Positions 15,067 to 24,733 are shown, counted from the stretch's first letter. The stretch is 64,000 bases of DNA from Methanomassiliicoccus sp. (GCA_016109435.1 JAEILR010000011.1:1-64000), one strand, 5' to 3'. The notes: generated by a model from the sequence alone, not told the origin. Numbers and translations are program-made.

Positions 15067-18000
15067 TCACTCACTCTCCTCGAGCGCGGCGTCGATAGCA
15101 GCGATGATCTGCTGGTTCTTGAAGCCCCTCTGCTCCATGGCGCCGGACGGGCAGGCCGCAACGCAGCAGCCGCAGCCCTTGCAAAGGCCCTCGTTGACGA
15201 TGGCCTTCTTCTTCTCGGGGTTCTTGGGGTCGGCCACAATGGTGATGGACTTGTACTCGCAGACCGGCTCGCAGATGGCGCAACCGTCGCAGAGATCCTC
15301 GTTCACCGCGGCGATGATCCCCTCGCTCTTCAGTTCGGGCTTGGAGATAATGGTCATGGCACGGGCGGCCGCTCCGGACGCCTGGGCGATGGCCTCATCG
15401 GTGAACTTGGGCCAGTGGGCAAGACCAGAGAGGTAGATGCCGTTGGTGGCGAAGTCGACCGGCCTCAGCTTCATGTGGGCCTCCAGGAAGTACTTGTCCT
15501 TGCTCAGGGGGACCTTGAGCATCTTGGCCAGGTCCTCGTTGCCGTGGTGGGGGCGTATCCCGGTGCTCAGCACGACCATGTCGGGGCGGAGCAGGAGGTC
15601 CTCGCCCAGGATGGTGTCGAAGGCGGTGAGCTTCAGCTCGCTGCCCTCCTTGGCCACCACTGGCGGCTTGTCCTCGGGGACTCTGACGAACTTCACGCCG
15701 ACCGTTCCGGCCTCCTTGTACAGCTCCTCACGGAAGCCGTAGGTCCTGATGTCCTTGTGGAACACGTAGACATCGGCCTTGGGGTTGGCCTTCTTCACGG
15801 CGATGGCGTTCTTGATGGCGTTGGCGCAGCACACCCTGCTGCAGTAGGGGGCCTCGGCGTTCCGGGAACCGACGCACTGGATCATGGCGATCTTCTTGGC
15901 GGCGAGGGATCCCTTCTGCATCTGGTCCTCCAGCTCCAGCTGGGTGACGACCCTGGGGTCCTCTCCGTAGAGGAACTCCTTGGGCTTGTACTCCTCCGCG
16001 CCGACCGCGACCACGATGCTGCCGGTCTCGATCTCGCCGTCGGTCGTCTGCACCTTGAAGTTGCCGACGAAGCCTCCGACGTCCTTGACCTCGGTGTTGA
16101 GGTGCACGGTGATGTTCTTGTTGTTCCGGACCCTGGTGATCAGTTCCTTGGCGAACTCCCGCACCTTGCGTCCGTCCTCCTCGTGGTAGATCTTCATGGC
16201 GTTGCCGCCTAGCTCTCCGCTCCTCTCGAGGAGGTCCACGGGGAAGCCCTGAGCGGCCATGTCCAGGGCGGCGGTCATTCCGGATATACCTCCACCAATG
16301 ACTATGGCGGAGTGGGTGACCGGCAGCTTGGACTCATAGAGGGGCTCGAGCAGCCGGGACTTGGCGACGGCCATCCTGACCAGGTCCATGGACTTCTGGG
16401 TGGCCTTCTCAGGCTCTCCCATGTGGATCCAGGAGCACTGGTCCCTGATGTTGGCCATCTCGAACAGATAGGGGTTCAGTCCGGCCTCCTTCAGGGTGCT
16501 CATGAACAGAGGCTCGTGGGTACGGGGAGTGCACGAGGCGACCACGACCCGGTTGAGCTTCTCCTTCTTGATGACATCCTTTATCTTACCCTGGGTATCG
16601 GCGGAGCAGGAGTACTTGTTCTCCTCCGCGTAGACCACATTGGGCAGGGTCTTGGCGTAGTCGACGACCTTGGGGACGTCCACCGTTCCCTTAATGTTGA
16701 TGCCGCAGTCGCAGACGAAGACACCGATCCTCGGCTCCTGGCCTTCAATATCGATCTCCTCGACCTTCTCCTCCTCGGCATGAAGCCTCTTGTTGGAGAT
16801 GTACGCGCCGGCCTTGGCGGCGGCACCGGAGGCCTCGGCGACCGAGGTCGGGATGTCCTTGGGAGCGGCGAAGGCGCCGGTCACGAAGACACCGGGGCGG
16901 CTGGAGGAAAGCGGGCTGTAGACATTGGTGCCGGCGAAGCCGAAGCGGTTCAGGTTGACACCGAAGATCTTGCCGAGGGCGTCAGCGCCCTTGGGCGGCT
17001 CCAGTCCGAGCGACAGGACCACCATGTCGAACCTCTCCTCGGCGACATCTCCGTTGGCGGAGTAACGCAGGAGGAGGTCCTTGGTCTCGGGGTCCTGGAT
17101 GATGTTGGCCACCCTGGTCGCGCGGTGCATCTTGATGCCGTACTCCTTCTCGGCCCTGGCCCGGTAGTCCTCGAACTCCTTGCCGACCGCCCGGATATCC
17201 ATGAAGAAGATGGTCGGCTTGAGCCCGGCGGTGTGTTCGCCGGCGATGATCGCCTGCTTCATGGCATACATGCAGCAGACCGAGGAACAGTAGGTGTTCC
17301 CGACCTTCTCGTCCCTGGACCCCACGCACTGCAGGAAGGCGATCTTCTTAGGGGCCTTCTGGTCCGAGGGCCTGAGCACGTGGCCGCCGTATGGGCCGGT
17401 GGCGCTGAGGAACCTCTCGAACTCGAGGGAGGTGACGACGTTGGGGTACTCCCCGTAGCCGTACTCCTTCTTCAGGCGGGCGTCGAATGCGGAGAACCCG
17501 GGAGCGAGGATGATCGCGCCGATGTCAAGGGTCTCTTCGACCTCCTTGTCCTCGTAGTTGATGGCCCCGGCGGGACAGTTCTTCTCGCACAGCCCGCAGC
17601 GCCCCTTGGTCAGCTTGAGGCACTTCGATGCGTCGATGGTGAACTTCAGGGGGACTGCCTGGGCAAAGGGGATGTAGATAGCCTTACGGTTGACGAGATT
17701 GGCGTCATACTCGTTGGGCACCTTGACCGGGCACTTCTCAGCGCAAATGCCGCAACCGACGCACTTGTCCATGCTGACATAGCGGGGGTTGTGGCGCACC
17801 TTCACCTTGAAGTCGGGGGCCTCGCCGGAGACGTCCACGACCTCGGACATTGTCATGAGGTTGATCATGGGATGTCTGGCAGCCTCGACCAGCTTAGGCG
17901 AAAGAATGCACATCGAACAGTCATTCGTCGGGAAGGTCTTGTCCAGCTGGGACATGACCCCTCCGATGCTTGGCGTCTTCTCAACCAGGTAGACCTGGAA

Positions 18001-18084
18001 CCCCGACTCGGCAAGGTCCAAAGCGGTCTGTACGCCGGAGATACCTCCTCCGACGACCATTACTGCACCTGCTTTTTCCGACAT
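15067..18084 (-). CDS. hdrA: Heterodisulfide reductase subunit A, long duplicated form
   Basis: 1005 aa, against about 650-670 for ordinary HdrA. Residues 1-440 are an HdrA-like unit with a FAD-binding VVGGGISG (about 10-17), TNDCSMCI, and ferredoxin clusters CVGCGICAEKCP (108-119) and CGLCEKNCP (163-171). Residues about 452-1005 form a second, near-complete HdrA: the N-terminal VFVCDCGINI cluster domain (457-463), a second VIGGGISG (595-602), and two C-terminal 4Fe-4S motifs, CDGCAICEPVC and CKGCGCCVAACP. HdrA carries the bifurcating FAD that couples H2 oxidation to ferredoxin and CoM-S-S-CoB reduction; HdrBC are not in the window. GGAGGA (18091-18096) precedes the ATG. Confidence 0.93.
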   Translation of the reverse strand: MSEKAGAVMVVGGGISGVQTALDLAESGFQVYLVEKTPSIGGVMSQLDKTFPTNDCSMCILSPKLVEAARHPMINLMTMSEVVDVSGEAPDFKVKVRHNPRYVSMDKCVGCGICAEKCPVKVPNEYDANLVNRKAIYIPFAQAVPLKFTIDASKCLKLTKGRCGLCEKNCPAGAINYEDKEVEETLDIGAIILAPGFSAFDARLKKEYGYGEYPNVVTSLEFERFLSATGPYGGHVLRPSDQKAPKKIAFLQCVGSRDEKVGNTYCSSVCCMYAMKQAIIAGEHTAGLKPTIFFMDIRAVGKEFEDYRARAEKEYGIKMHRATRVANIIQDPETKDLLLRYSANGDVAEERFDMVVLSLGLEPPKGADALGKIFGVNLNRFGFAGTNVYSPLSSSRPGVFVTGAFAAPKDIPTSVAEASGAAAKAGAYISNKRLHAEEEKVEEIDIEGQEPRIGVFVCDCGINIKGTVDVPKVVDYAKTLPNVVYAEENKYSCSADTQGKIKDVIKKEKLNRVVVASCTPRTHEPLFMSTLKEAGLNPYLFEMANIRDQCSWIHMGEPEKATQKSMDLVRMAVAKSRLLEPLYESKLPVTHSAIVIGGGISGMTAALDMAAQGFPVDLLERSGELGGNAMKIYHEEDGRKVREFAKELITRVRNNKNITVHLNTEVKDVGGFVGNFKVQTTDGEIETGSIVVAVGAEEYKPKEFLYGEDPRVVTQLELEDQMQKGSLAAKKIAMIQCVGSRNAEAPYCSRVCCANAIKNAIAVKKANPKADVYVFHKDIRTYGFREELYKEAGTVGVKFVRVPEDKPPVVAKEGSELKLTAFDTILGEDLLLRPDMVVLSTGIRPHHGNEDLAKMLKVPLSKDKYFLEAHMKLRPVDFATNGIYLSGLAHWPKFTDEAIAQASGAAARAMTIISKPELKSEGIIAAVNEDLCDGCAICEPVCEYKSITIVADPKNPEKKKAIVNEGLCKGCGCCVAACPSGAMEQRGFKNQQIIAAIDAALEESE

Positions 18085-18483
18085 TTATGCTCCTCCAAAA
18101 TACTTCTTCTTAGATGATTCGTCCCTAGATGATATACAATACATCGGTCCTTTGGGCAATTTTACCGCGGATTTCTGGGTTGTTTCCGCCCCGTTTCCGA
18201 GCATCGATCCTCCTCTTGCCGGGTGCGTTGTCCCCGAGGGGCCGCTATTGGCCGATCCCGACATATTGGACAAATTGCTTCCAGGGGCAAGCAGCTGCAC
18301 AGGTTTTGCGTGTGAACACAGCTCATGGCCTGGGTGCTTTTTGGCGGAAATGGAATGTTCGTATATTAACGTATCGTACATTGCCTCGAAATCGCTCCAT
18401 GCCTTGTTTTGTGGCCCAATCTTGGCATTAGCATTTATAAACGTATCGGTGCCGGAGACAGTATTTTACGAACGTTCGTAATC
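18085..18483. promoter_or_regulatory. Divergent intergenic region between hdrA and the RING-like gene (399 bp)
   Basis: No credible gene is seen. Minus strand: ATTGTATATC (18131-18140) is a likely hdrA TATA box, leaving a leader of about 20-25 bases that ends in a strong GGAGGA. Plus strand: TTTATAA (18434-18440) is a likely TATA box for the gene at 18484. Between that box and the ATG lies the 16-bp palindrome at 18466-18481. A related, degenerate TTCGTATATTAACGTA lies near 18357-18372. Confidence 0.6.
18466..18481. promoter_or_regulatory. Perfect 16-bp palindrome (candidate operator)
   Basis: TTACGAACGTTCGTAA is a perfect palindrome ending 2 bases before the ATG at 18484 and about 26 bases downstream of the TATA box, over the predicted transcription start. 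A dimeric repressor bound here would block initiation. The regulator is not identified. Confidence 0.6.
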
Positions 18484-19293
18484 ATGGTCCTGAAACCCCC
18501 ATCTCCGAGCGTCCAGCATATTATCAAACCTACTAATGGAGAACCAACCGGCATAAAGAGGCAACGCTCTCGGACCCCCGTGTTCGACCCCAAACGTCCC
18601 TTAAGCGCTCGTTTTAACGTTTCCGGGCTCGGAGAACGAGTCAGGAAGATCATCTCCGCGAGAAAAGGGGACGGAGGAGGGGACGCCCGGCCCAAGGAAC
18701 GCCCCCGCATACAGATCACCGGCCGGGAGGAAGAGAGAGCGGTCTGCCAGGTCTGCATGGGGCGGATCAAGCCCGGCACCGAGTACTCGTTCTGCGGCGC
18801 TGGAAAGTTCCACAGCTCGTGCATCGATCGGGTCGGGCACTGTCCCTTCTGCCGGCGGAACCACGCGATAATGGGTAATGAGGAGGTCACCTCCAGGCGA
18901 TATGTCCCTATCAACGTCCCGTCCCACCCGGAGAGGGAAGAGCGACAGACCATCGCCGGACCCATGTGCCCGGCCTGCGGTGAGCCGGTGGGGGCCGAGG
19001 CCAACATCTGCCTGGCCTGCGGCGCCATCTTCGTAGCCGAGAGCGGGACCTTCCCCTGCCCATCCTGCGGTTCCACGGTCGATGCGGACCACGATCACTG
19101 CGACCGCTGCGGGGAACCGTTCCAGCCGATGAGGTCCCGGTCCTGCCCGGCGTGCGGGAGGGCGGTGGAGGCGGATGTGGTGAGCTGCATCTGCGGGGCC
19201 GTCCTGGGGGACCAATGCCCCAAGTGCGGGTCGATGCTCCCGGAGGACGCCACCGTGTGCGGGGCCTGCGGCTCTCTCTTCGAGTTCGTATGA
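18484..19293 (+). CDS. RING-like domain plus four zinc ribbons, unknown function
   Basis: A 269-aa soluble protein I cannot place in a named family. After a basic, low-complexity N terminus (residues 1-80), residues about 86-125 read CQVC-x10-C-x5-HSSC-x6-CPFC, a C-C-C-H-C-C-C arrangement close to a RING or related treble-clef finger, with Asp where the sixth ligand would be. Residues about 160-269 hold four CxxC…C(x)xC zinc ribbons (CPACG/CLACG, CPSCG/CDRCG, CPACG/CICG, CPKCG/CGACG). The ATG at 18484 directly follows a TATA box and palindrome; the frame is open upstream to 18409 but that part is promoter. ftsZ follows in the same direction after about 130 bases with its own promoter. Confidence 0.7.
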   Translation: MVLKPPSPSVQHIIKPTNGEPTGIKRQRSRTPVFDPKRPLSARFNVSGLGERVRKIISARKGDGGGDARPKERPRIQITGREEERAVCQVCMGRIKPGTEYSFCGAGKFHSSCIDRVGHCPFCRRNHAIMGNEEVTSRRYVPINVPSHPEREERQTIAGPMCPACGEPVGAEANICLACGAIFVAESGTFPCPSCGSTVDADHDHCDRCGEPFQPMRSRSCPACGRAVEADVVSCICGAVLGDQCPKCGSMLPEDATVCGACGSLFEFV

Positions 19294-19374
19294 ACTGGAG
19301 CGAGCTCGGCGCCCTCACAGGGACTAGCGGCATCACGGAGCTCGGGATGAGTTTCCTGAGAGCTGTCGATATAC

Positions 19375-19387
19375 ATTTTTATATTAT
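19375..19387 (+). promoter_or_regulatory. TATA region for ftsZ
   Basis: ATTTTTATATTAT is the most AT-rich stretch upstream of ftsZ and is suitably placed for transcription starting near 19408-19412. Confidence 0.45.
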
Positions 19388-19421
19388 CTTGTCAATGCAC
19401 AATTAGTTCTTGAACAACGGG

Positions 19422-20489
19422 ATGCACATGAAGGATATGGTAAACCGAGCTGGAAGCTTCACTTCCAGCGCCGATCACGAGACAGGGGCCTCGGTGGCCC
19501 CCCCGGCCAGCACGGACGATGATGACCTTAGGAAGCTTGTCGAATCCTTGCAGATCGGGATAGCTATAGTGGGATGCGGAGGAGGCGGCTCCAACACCGT
19601 CAACCGGCTTACGGCAGCGGGGGTGGCCGGGGCCAAGGTCGTGGCGGCGAACAGCGATGCCCGCCACCTGCTCACAGTGAAGGTCCCTCACAAGATCATC
19701 CTGGGGAAGGTCTCCACGAAGGGACTGGGAGCCGGGGCCATACCGGAGGTGGGCAGGTCCGCCGCGGAGGAGGCTCGCGACGAGCTCATGGCCCATATCG
19801 AGGGGAACAGAGTAGTGTTCGTCACCGCGGGGATGGGGGGCGGCACAGGCACTGGATCGGCACCTTACGTTGCCGAGCTGGCGAGGCGCGTCGGGGCCCT
19901 GACCATCGGTGTCGTCACCATGCCCTTCAAGGCCGAGGGCCGACTGCGGATGGAGAACGCCAAGAAAGGCCTCTTGAAGCTGCATGAGAACTGCGACACC
20001 ACGATCATCATCCACAACGAGCAGCTCCTGAAGCTGGTGCCCAAGCTGCCCCTCGAAGCTGCGTTCAGGGTGGCGGACGAGACCCTCATGCACGGCATCA
20101 AGGGGATTACCGAGATCATTACGAAACCGGGACTGGTCAACGTCGACTTCAACGATATCAACACCATAATGAGGAATGGGGGAGTGGCCATGATCGGCAT
20201 GGGAGAGAGCGCGGAGGGCAGGGACAGGGTGCCCAACGCCGTCCAGGAAGCTCTCAGCTCTCCCCTGCTGGGCGACTTCGACATGTCCTCGGCGGAGGGC
20301 TGCCTGGTCAGGGTCCAGGGAGGCCCAGACCTCACCGTGGGGGAGGCAGAGATGGCCGCGGAGATGATCTCCTCGAAGCTGAATTCCCGGGCAAGGATTA
20401 TATGGGGTTGCTCCATAGAGCCGGAACTGGAGGGAAGGGTGAGCCTGCTCGTGGTCATCACCGGGGTGAAGACCCCCCTGATCCCGTAG
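19422..20489 (+). CDS. ftsZ: Cell division GTPase FtsZ
   Basis: About 355 aa. The N-terminal tubulin-like GTPase domain has [15 protein letters not shown], the tubulin signature [14 protein letters not shown], and the catalytic T7 loop [11 protein letters not shown] (NxDxxD); the C-terminal domain ends …GVKTPLIP. It polymerises into the division ring. The first 35 or so residues are polar and variable, and there is no long C-terminal linker. Start is ambiguous: TTG 19410, ATG 19422 and ATG 19428 are in frame; 19422 is chosen from the promoter distance. rnp2 follows 16 bases after the stop, suggesting cotranscription. Confidence 0.95.
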   Translation: MHMKDMVNRAGSFTSSADHETGASVAPPASTDDDDLRKLVESLQIGIAIVGCGGGGSNTVNRLTAAGVAGAKVVAANSDARHLLTVKVPHKIILGKVSTKGLGAGAIPEVGRSAAEEARDELMAHIEGNRVVFVTAGMGGGTGTGSAPYVAELARRVGALTIGVVTMPFKAEGRLRMENAKKGLLKLHENCDTTIIIHNEQLLKLVPKLPLEAAFRVADETLMHGIKGITEIITKPGLVNVDFNDINTIMRNGGVAMIGMGESAEGRDRVPNAVQEALSSPLLGDFDMSSAEGCLVRVQGGPDLTVGEAEMAAEMISSKLNSRARIIWGCSIEPELEGRVSLLVVITGVKTPLIP

Positions 20490-20505
20490 GCCGCATCCGA
20501 ACCAC

Positions 20506-20802
20506 ATGGTCGTCAAATCGAAGAGGGGAAGGAGAAGGTACATCGCGGTAAAGGTTCGCGGAGAGGAGACCATGACCGACGAGGGCCTGCTCGCCCACCT
20601 CACGTCCGTCCTCTACCGGTCCGGCGTTCGCTATAAGGTCATTCAGTTCAATGGGAGGGAGGGGATCGTCAGGGTGGGAGGAGCGGACAGCGCCCGGGCC
20701 GTGGAGAACCTCAACGCTCCCGAGGGACCCGTAGTGACGGTGAAGACCTCGGGGACCCTCCGCTCCCTTCGGGGGGAGCGGTCGCATCGAAAAAAGCACT
20801 AG
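20506..20802 (+). CDS. rnp2: RNase P protein component 2 (Pop5)
   Basis: 98 aa beginning MVVKSKRGRRRYIAVKVRGE, the typical start of archaeal Pop5/Rnp2, with a ferredoxin-like RNA-binding fold. It partners Rnp3 (Rpp30) in activating the RNase P RNA that trims tRNA 5' ends. It lies upstream of psmA as in many Euryarchaeota, but the usual rnp3 and rpl15e neighbours are absent and ftsZ stands there instead. A T-run at 20838-20843 follows. Confidence 0.9.
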   Translation: MVVKSKRGRRRYIAVKVRGEETMTDEGLLAHLTSVLYRSGVRYKVIQFNGREGIVRVGGADSARAVENLNAPEGPVVTVKTSGTLRSLRGERSHRKKH

Positions 20803-20837
20803 GCCAGGACAACTGGTAGCACGATGGGGCCCCTTAA

Positions 20838-20870
20838 TTTTTTCCTTCCGTTCGCATTAAGATATATATT
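20838..20870 (+). promoter_or_regulatory. T-run terminator and TATA box between rnp2 and psmA
   Basis: TTTTTT at 20838-20843 can end the ftsZ-rnp2 transcript. ATATATATT at 20862-20870 is a strong TATA box about 45-50 bases before the psmA ATG, which is preceded by AAGGAGTGA. Confidence 0.55.
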
Positions 20871-20914
20871 GATGAAGCGCTTTAGTGAGTTTTTGTAGTC
20901 AAGGAGTGAACTAG

Positions 20915-21637
20915 ATGCAACCAGGACAAATGGCATATGATAGGGCCATCACCGTGTTCTCGCCCGATGGAAGGCTTTTCCAGGTGGAGTACGCAAGGGA
21001 GGCTGTGAAGCGGGGTACCACCACGGTCGGGCTCAAGTTCAGGGACGGGGCCGTCCTAATCGTTGACAAGCGCATCGCGAGCCGCCTTATGGAGCCGAAG
21101 TCCATCGAGAAGATATTCCAGATCGACGAGCACATCGGATGCGCGACCTCCGGCCTGGTGGCTGACGCCAGGGTCCTGGTGGACCACGCCCGTGTGACCG
21201 CCCAGGTAAGCAAGATCACCTATGATGAGAGGATCAACGTCGAGATGCTGGTCAAGAAGATCTGCGACTACAAGCAGAACTATACTCAGTATGGCGGCGT
21301 AAGGCCATTCGGCACCGCCCTCCTGGTCGCCGGTGTGGACGACCAGGGCGTACACCTCTTCGAGACCGATCCCTCCGGGGCCCTCGTCTCCTACAAGGCC
21401 GGAAGCATCGGGGCCGGCCGCAATGTAGTGATGGAAGTGTTCGAGGAACAGTACCAGGAAGGCATGGAGATGGATGACGCCATCGTGCTCGGCCTGAAGG
21501 CCCTCAAGAAGGCCACCGAGGAAGAGAAGCTCAACCCCAAGTCGGTGGAGATAGGTGTGGTCCGCAGGGGTTTCAACTTCCGCCGCCTGGATGACAGCGA
21601 GGTAGAGGCCGTCGTAGAAAAGGCCAACACCGCCTGA
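20915..21637 (+). CDS. psmA: Proteasome alpha subunit
   Basis: 240 aa with the diagnostic N-terminal [20 protein letters not shown] block that forms the gating helix and AAA-docking surface. It builds the outer rings of the 20S proteasome; the beta subunit is not in the window. It opens the conserved RNA-processing superoperon, followed by SBDS after 11 bases. The ATG at 20915 has AAGGAGTGA 9 bases upstream. Confidence 0.97.
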   Translation: MQPGQMAYDRAITVFSPDGRLFQVEYAREAVKRGTTTVGLKFRDGAVLIVDKRIASRLMEPKSIEKIFQIDEHIGCATSGLVADARVLVDHARVTAQVSKITYDERINVEMLVKKICDYKQNYTQYGGVRPFGTALLVAGVDDQGVHLFETDPSGALVSYKAGSIGAGRNVVMEVFEEQYQEGMEMDDAIVLGLKALKKATEEEKLNPKSVEIGVVRRGFNFRRLDDSEVEAVVEKANTA

Positions 21638-21648
21638 GATCTGATAGG

Positions 21649-22353
21649 ATGGTCGACATAGAGGATGCCATCGTCGCCAAGCTCGAGTCCCACGGGGAGA
21701 CCTTCGAGATCCTGATCGATCCGGACGTGGTCAAGCTGATCCGGGAAGGCAGGGAGGTCGACCTGGCCGACCACATGGTCATAGATGAGATCTTCCGCAA
21801 CGCGCGCAAGGGGACCCGTCCGGAGGAGAAGAAGGTCCAGGAGGTCTTCGGCACCATCGACCCGACCGAGGTGGCCAAGCACATCATCCTCAAGGGCGAA
21901 GTGCAGCTGACCACCCAGCAGCGTAAGGAGATGCAGGAGAGCAAGAGGAAGCGCATCATCTCCGAGATCGCCCGCAACGCCATCAATCCCCAGACCGGCG
22001 CCCCCCACCCTCCTGCCAGGATCGAGGCGGCCATGGAGGAGGCGCGGGTCCACATAGACCCGTTCAAATCGGTGGAGTCACAGATCGAACCGATACTGAA
22101 GGCCCTTCGCCCGCTCCTCCCCATCCGCTTCGACAAGGTCCGCATCGCGGTGAAGCTGACCGGGGACCAGTACGGAAGGTGCTACGATTTCATCACCCAG
22201 TCCGGCAAGGTCGTTAAGGACGAGTGGCAATCCTCCGGCAACTGGATCGGCGTCGTGGAGCTGCCGGCAGGCATGCGCGATGACTTCCTGGGGAAGCTCG
22301 CGGAGAGGACCAAAGGGGACGTCGAAACCAAGATCCTCAAAGGCGCGATATGA
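21649..22353 (+). CDS. Ribosome maturation protein SBDS homologue
   Basis: 234 aa with three domains: an N-terminal FYSH domain (about residues 1-90, [17 protein letters not shown]), a central helical domain ([20 protein letters not shown], then [20 protein letters not shown]) and a C-terminal ferredoxin-like domain. SBDS helps release aIF6 from the 50S subunit. Its place between psmA and rrp4 is the classical archaeal order. AATTTTTAAG at 22357-22366, just after the stop, may terminate transcription, since rrp4 has its own TATA box. Confidence 0.95.
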   Translation: MVDIEDAIVAKLESHGETFEILIDPDVVKLIREGREVDLADHMVIDEIFRNARKGTRPEEKKVQEVFGTIDPTEVAKHIILKGEVQLTTQQRKEMQESKRKRIISEIARNAINPQTGAPHPPARIEAAMEEARVHIDPFKSVESQIEPILKALRPLLPIRFDKVRIAVKLTGDQYGRCYDFITQSGKVVKDEWQSSGNWIGVVELPAGMRDDFLGKLAERTKGDVETKILKGAI

Positions 22354-22405
22354 GAGAATTTTTAAGATGCTTGATATAATACGGCGTGCTAGTTCGAGCA
22401 AAGAG

Positions 22406-22413
22406 ATTTAAAT
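22406..22413 (+). promoter_or_regulatory. TATA box upstream of rrp4
   Basis: ATTTAAAT lies about 55 bases upstream of the rrp4 ATG; a second AT-rich site, AGTATATC, lies at about 22418-22425. This suggests an internal promoter for the exosome genes. Confidence 0.45.
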
Positions 22414-22464
22414 GGATAGTATATCAACAGACCATTCGTGTGTTAATGTAGATGGAGATATGAT

Positions 22465-23166
22465 ATGAACGGTGAAGGGTCGAGACAACCTCGGGAGATC
22501 GTTATGCCCGGTGATCTCCTGGAGGGCGACAAGATAAAACCAGGTGCTGGAACCTATGTTTCTGAGGGCAAGATATACGCTGCCCTGCTCGGCATCAAGT
22601 CGGTAAAGTCGAACTATGTGAACATCATCCCCCTGAGCGGACGGTACATCCCCGCGGTCGGGGACAGCGTGATCGGCAAGGTGGAGGACATTGGCCCGTC
22701 CAACTGGCTGATCGACATTAACTCTCCCTATCCTGCCCCGTTGCACGTGAACGAGGTCCCCTGGAGGGTCGAGTTCGGCGACACCGCCCGATACATGAAC
22801 GTTGGCGATGTCATCCTGGCGAAGGTGCTCATGGTGGATGAGACCATGAGAGTGCAGGTCACAATGAAGGACCAGGGGCTGAGAAAGCTCCAGGGCGGGC
22901 AGATCATCGAGATCTCCCCCAGCAAGGTGCCCAGAGTTATAGGGAAGAGCGGCTCCATGATCCAGATGATCAAGGGATACACGAACTGCCGCATCTTCGT
23001 GGGTCAGAACGGAAGGATCTGGCTGGATGGCGAAGTGGATAACATCATGCAGGCCATCAAGGCGATCCATATGATCGAGGAGGACGCCCATTCCTACGGG
23101 TTGACCGAGAAGGTGAAGGTGTTCCTGGAATCGAACGCCGCGCGAACCGCGCCGGATTCAGAGTGA
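22465..23166 (+). CDS. rrp4: Exosome complex RNA-binding subunit Rrp4
   Basis: 233 aa with N-terminal, S1 and KH domains in order: [19 protein letters not shown] (N-terminal domain), [20 protein letters not shown] (S1 region) and [20 protein letters not shown] (KH, with the GxxG loop in GKSG). It forms the RNA-entry cap on the Rrp41/Rrp42 ring. The ATG at 22465 follows GGAGAT. It ends 10 bases before rrp41. Confidence 0.96.
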   Translation: MNGEGSRQPREIVMPGDLLEGDKIKPGAGTYVSEGKIYAALLGIKSVKSNYVNIIPLSGRYIPAVGDSVIGKVEDIGPSNWLIDINSPYPAPLHVNEVPWRVEFGDTARYMNVGDVILAKVLMVDETMRVQVTMKDQGLRKLQGGQIIEISPSKVPRVIGKSGSMIQMIKGYTNCRIFVGQNGRIWLDGEVDNIMQAIKAIHMIEEDAHSYGLTEKVKVFLESNAARTAPDSE

Positions 23167-23176
23167 GGTGAAGCTT

Positions 23177-23953
23177 ATGTCCGGAATGACAACTGACATT
23201 GATCTGATAAATGACGAAGGCATCAGAATAGACGGTAGGAAGGTGGACGAGCTCCGGCCATTGAAGATAGAGGCCGGCGTACTGAAGAGGGCGGACGGGT
23301 CCGCGTATGTCGAGTGGGGCAAGAACAAGGTCCTGGCCGCGGTCTACGGGCCCAGGGAATGCCACCCTCGCCACATGCAGAACCCTGCCAAGGCCATCGT
23401 ACAGTGCAAGTACAACATGCTGTCGTTCTCGGTCTCGGACCGCAAGCGTCCGGGGCCGGACCGCCGCTCCATCGAGATCTCCAAGATCATCTCCGAGGCC
23501 CTGGAGTACGTCGTGTTCACTGAGAACTATCCCCGCGCCTCCATCGATGTGTACATCGAGGTGCTGCAGGCCAACGCCGGGACCAGGTGCGCCGGCCTAA
23601 CCGCCGCTTCGGTGGCGCTCGCCGACGCGGGCATACCGATGAAGGACCTCGTTCCCGCGGTCGCCATCGGCAAGGCTGACGGACAGATCGTCCTCGACCT
23701 GAACAAGGAGGAGGACAACTTCGGCAACGCCGACCTGCCCATCGCCATGATCCCCCGCACCGGGGAGGTCCTGCTTTTGCAGATGGATGGCCACTTGACC
23801 ATGGAAGAGTTCAACCTCGCCCTGGAGTACGGCAAGAAGGCCTGCCAGATGGTATATGATGTCCAGAAGGACGCCCTCCGTCGGCGCTACGCCGTGCAGG
23901 GAGGCGGCGATATCGAGGACGAGCCGGCCCAGAACAACGGATCGGAGGCCTGA
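23177..23953 (+). CDS. rrp41: Exosome complex catalytic subunit Rrp41
   Basis: About 258 aa, RNase PH fold. This is the catalytic exosome subunit: [16 protein letters not shown] carries the RNA/phosphate-binding Arg residues, and [18 protein letters not shown] carries the acidic catalytic residues. It degrades or tails RNA using phosphate. The GTG at 23168 is in frame, but GAGGTGA (23165-23171) is well placed as the ribosome site for ATG 23177. The acidic C-terminal tail ([16 protein letters not shown]) is typical. Confidence 0.96.
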   Translation: MSGMTTDIDLINDEGIRIDGRKVDELRPLKIEAGVLKRADGSAYVEWGKNKVLAAVYGPRECHPRHMQNPAKAIVQCKYNMLSFSVSDRKRPGPDRRSIEISKIISEALEYVVFTENYPRASIDVYIEVLQANAGTRCAGLTAASVALADAGIPMKDLVPAVAIGKADGQIVLDLNKEEDNFGNADLPIAMIPRTGEVLLLQMDGHLTMEEFNLALEYGKKACQMVYDVQKDALRRRYAVQGGGDIEDEPAQNNGSEA

Positions 23954-23955
23954 AG

Positions 23956-24729
23956 ATGTCGGAACCGGTCATATCTGAGATCAAGAAGGGACACATTCAT
24001 AAGCTGCTGTCCACCGGCCGGAGGGTCGACGGTCGTGCCCTCGACGAGTACCGTGAGATCAGCATCGAGACCAACTACATCGAGAGCGCGCAGGGTTCCG
24101 CCCGGGTCCGCCTGGGCAACACCGATGTCCTGGTAGGCGTGAAGATGAGCGTAGGTTCGCCGTTCGCGGACACTCCCGACCGAGGGGTCCTTACCACCAA
24201 CACTGAGCTCATCCCGCTGGCCTCCCCGACCTTCGAGTCCGGACCCCCAGACGCAGGCGCCATCGAACTGGCCAGGGTCATCGACCGGGGCATCAGGGAG
24301 AGCGAGATGATCGATCTCCAGAAGCTGTGCATAAAGCACGGTGAGGAAGTATGGATCAACTTCCTGGACATATACGTCCTGGACTACGACGGCAACCTCT
24401 TCGATGCTTGCTTCCTCGGGGCCATCGCCGCCCTGAAGACCACCATCGTGCCGGCCGCTGAGAACGGAAAGGGCGACGACTATCCCATACCGCTCAAGCA
24501 CCTGCCCATTCAGACCACGGTCGTAAAGATAGAAAACTCTATATTGTTTGACCCGACTCTGGACGAAGAAAAGGTCGCAGACGCTCGCCTGACAGTCACC
24601 ACTGATGAGAACGGTGACCTTAGGGCCATGCAGAAGGGACTCGCCGGCGCCTTCACGCTGGACGAGGTCAAGCAAGTGATCGAAATGTCCCTGCGCAAGA
24701 GCAAGGACCTCAGAAACATCGTTGGGTGA
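23956..24729 (+). CDS. rrp42: Exosome complex subunit Rrp42
   Basis: 257 aa, the non-catalytic RNase PH-fold partner of Rrp41; the two alternate in the hexameric ring. GRRVDGRALDEYREISIE near the N terminus and SARVRLGNTDVLVGVKMSVG are family blocks. It starts 2 bases after the rrp41 stop, consistent with coupled translation to give a 1:1 ratio. Confidence 0.95.
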   Translation: MSEPVISEIKKGHIHKLLSTGRRVDGRALDEYREISIETNYIESAQGSARVRLGNTDVLVGVKMSVGSPFADTPDRGVLTTNTELIPLASPTFESGPPDAGAIELARVIDRGIRESEMIDLQKLCIKHGEEVWINFLDIYVLDYDGNLFDACFLGAIAALKTTIVPAAENGKGDDYPIPLKHLPIQTTVVKIENSILFDPTLDEEKVADARLTVTTDENGDLRAMQKGLAGAFTLDEVKQVIEMSLRKSKDLRNIVG

Positions 24730-24733
24730 TAGT

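Noticed and set aside
16312-18117. 601-aa open frame on the plus strand
   Set aside because: Antisense shadow of hdrA; no recognisable domain.
18085-18381. 98-aa minus-strand frame upstream of hdrA
   Set aside because: It covers the hdrA promoter and ribosome site, has no good start context and reads as non-protein-like.
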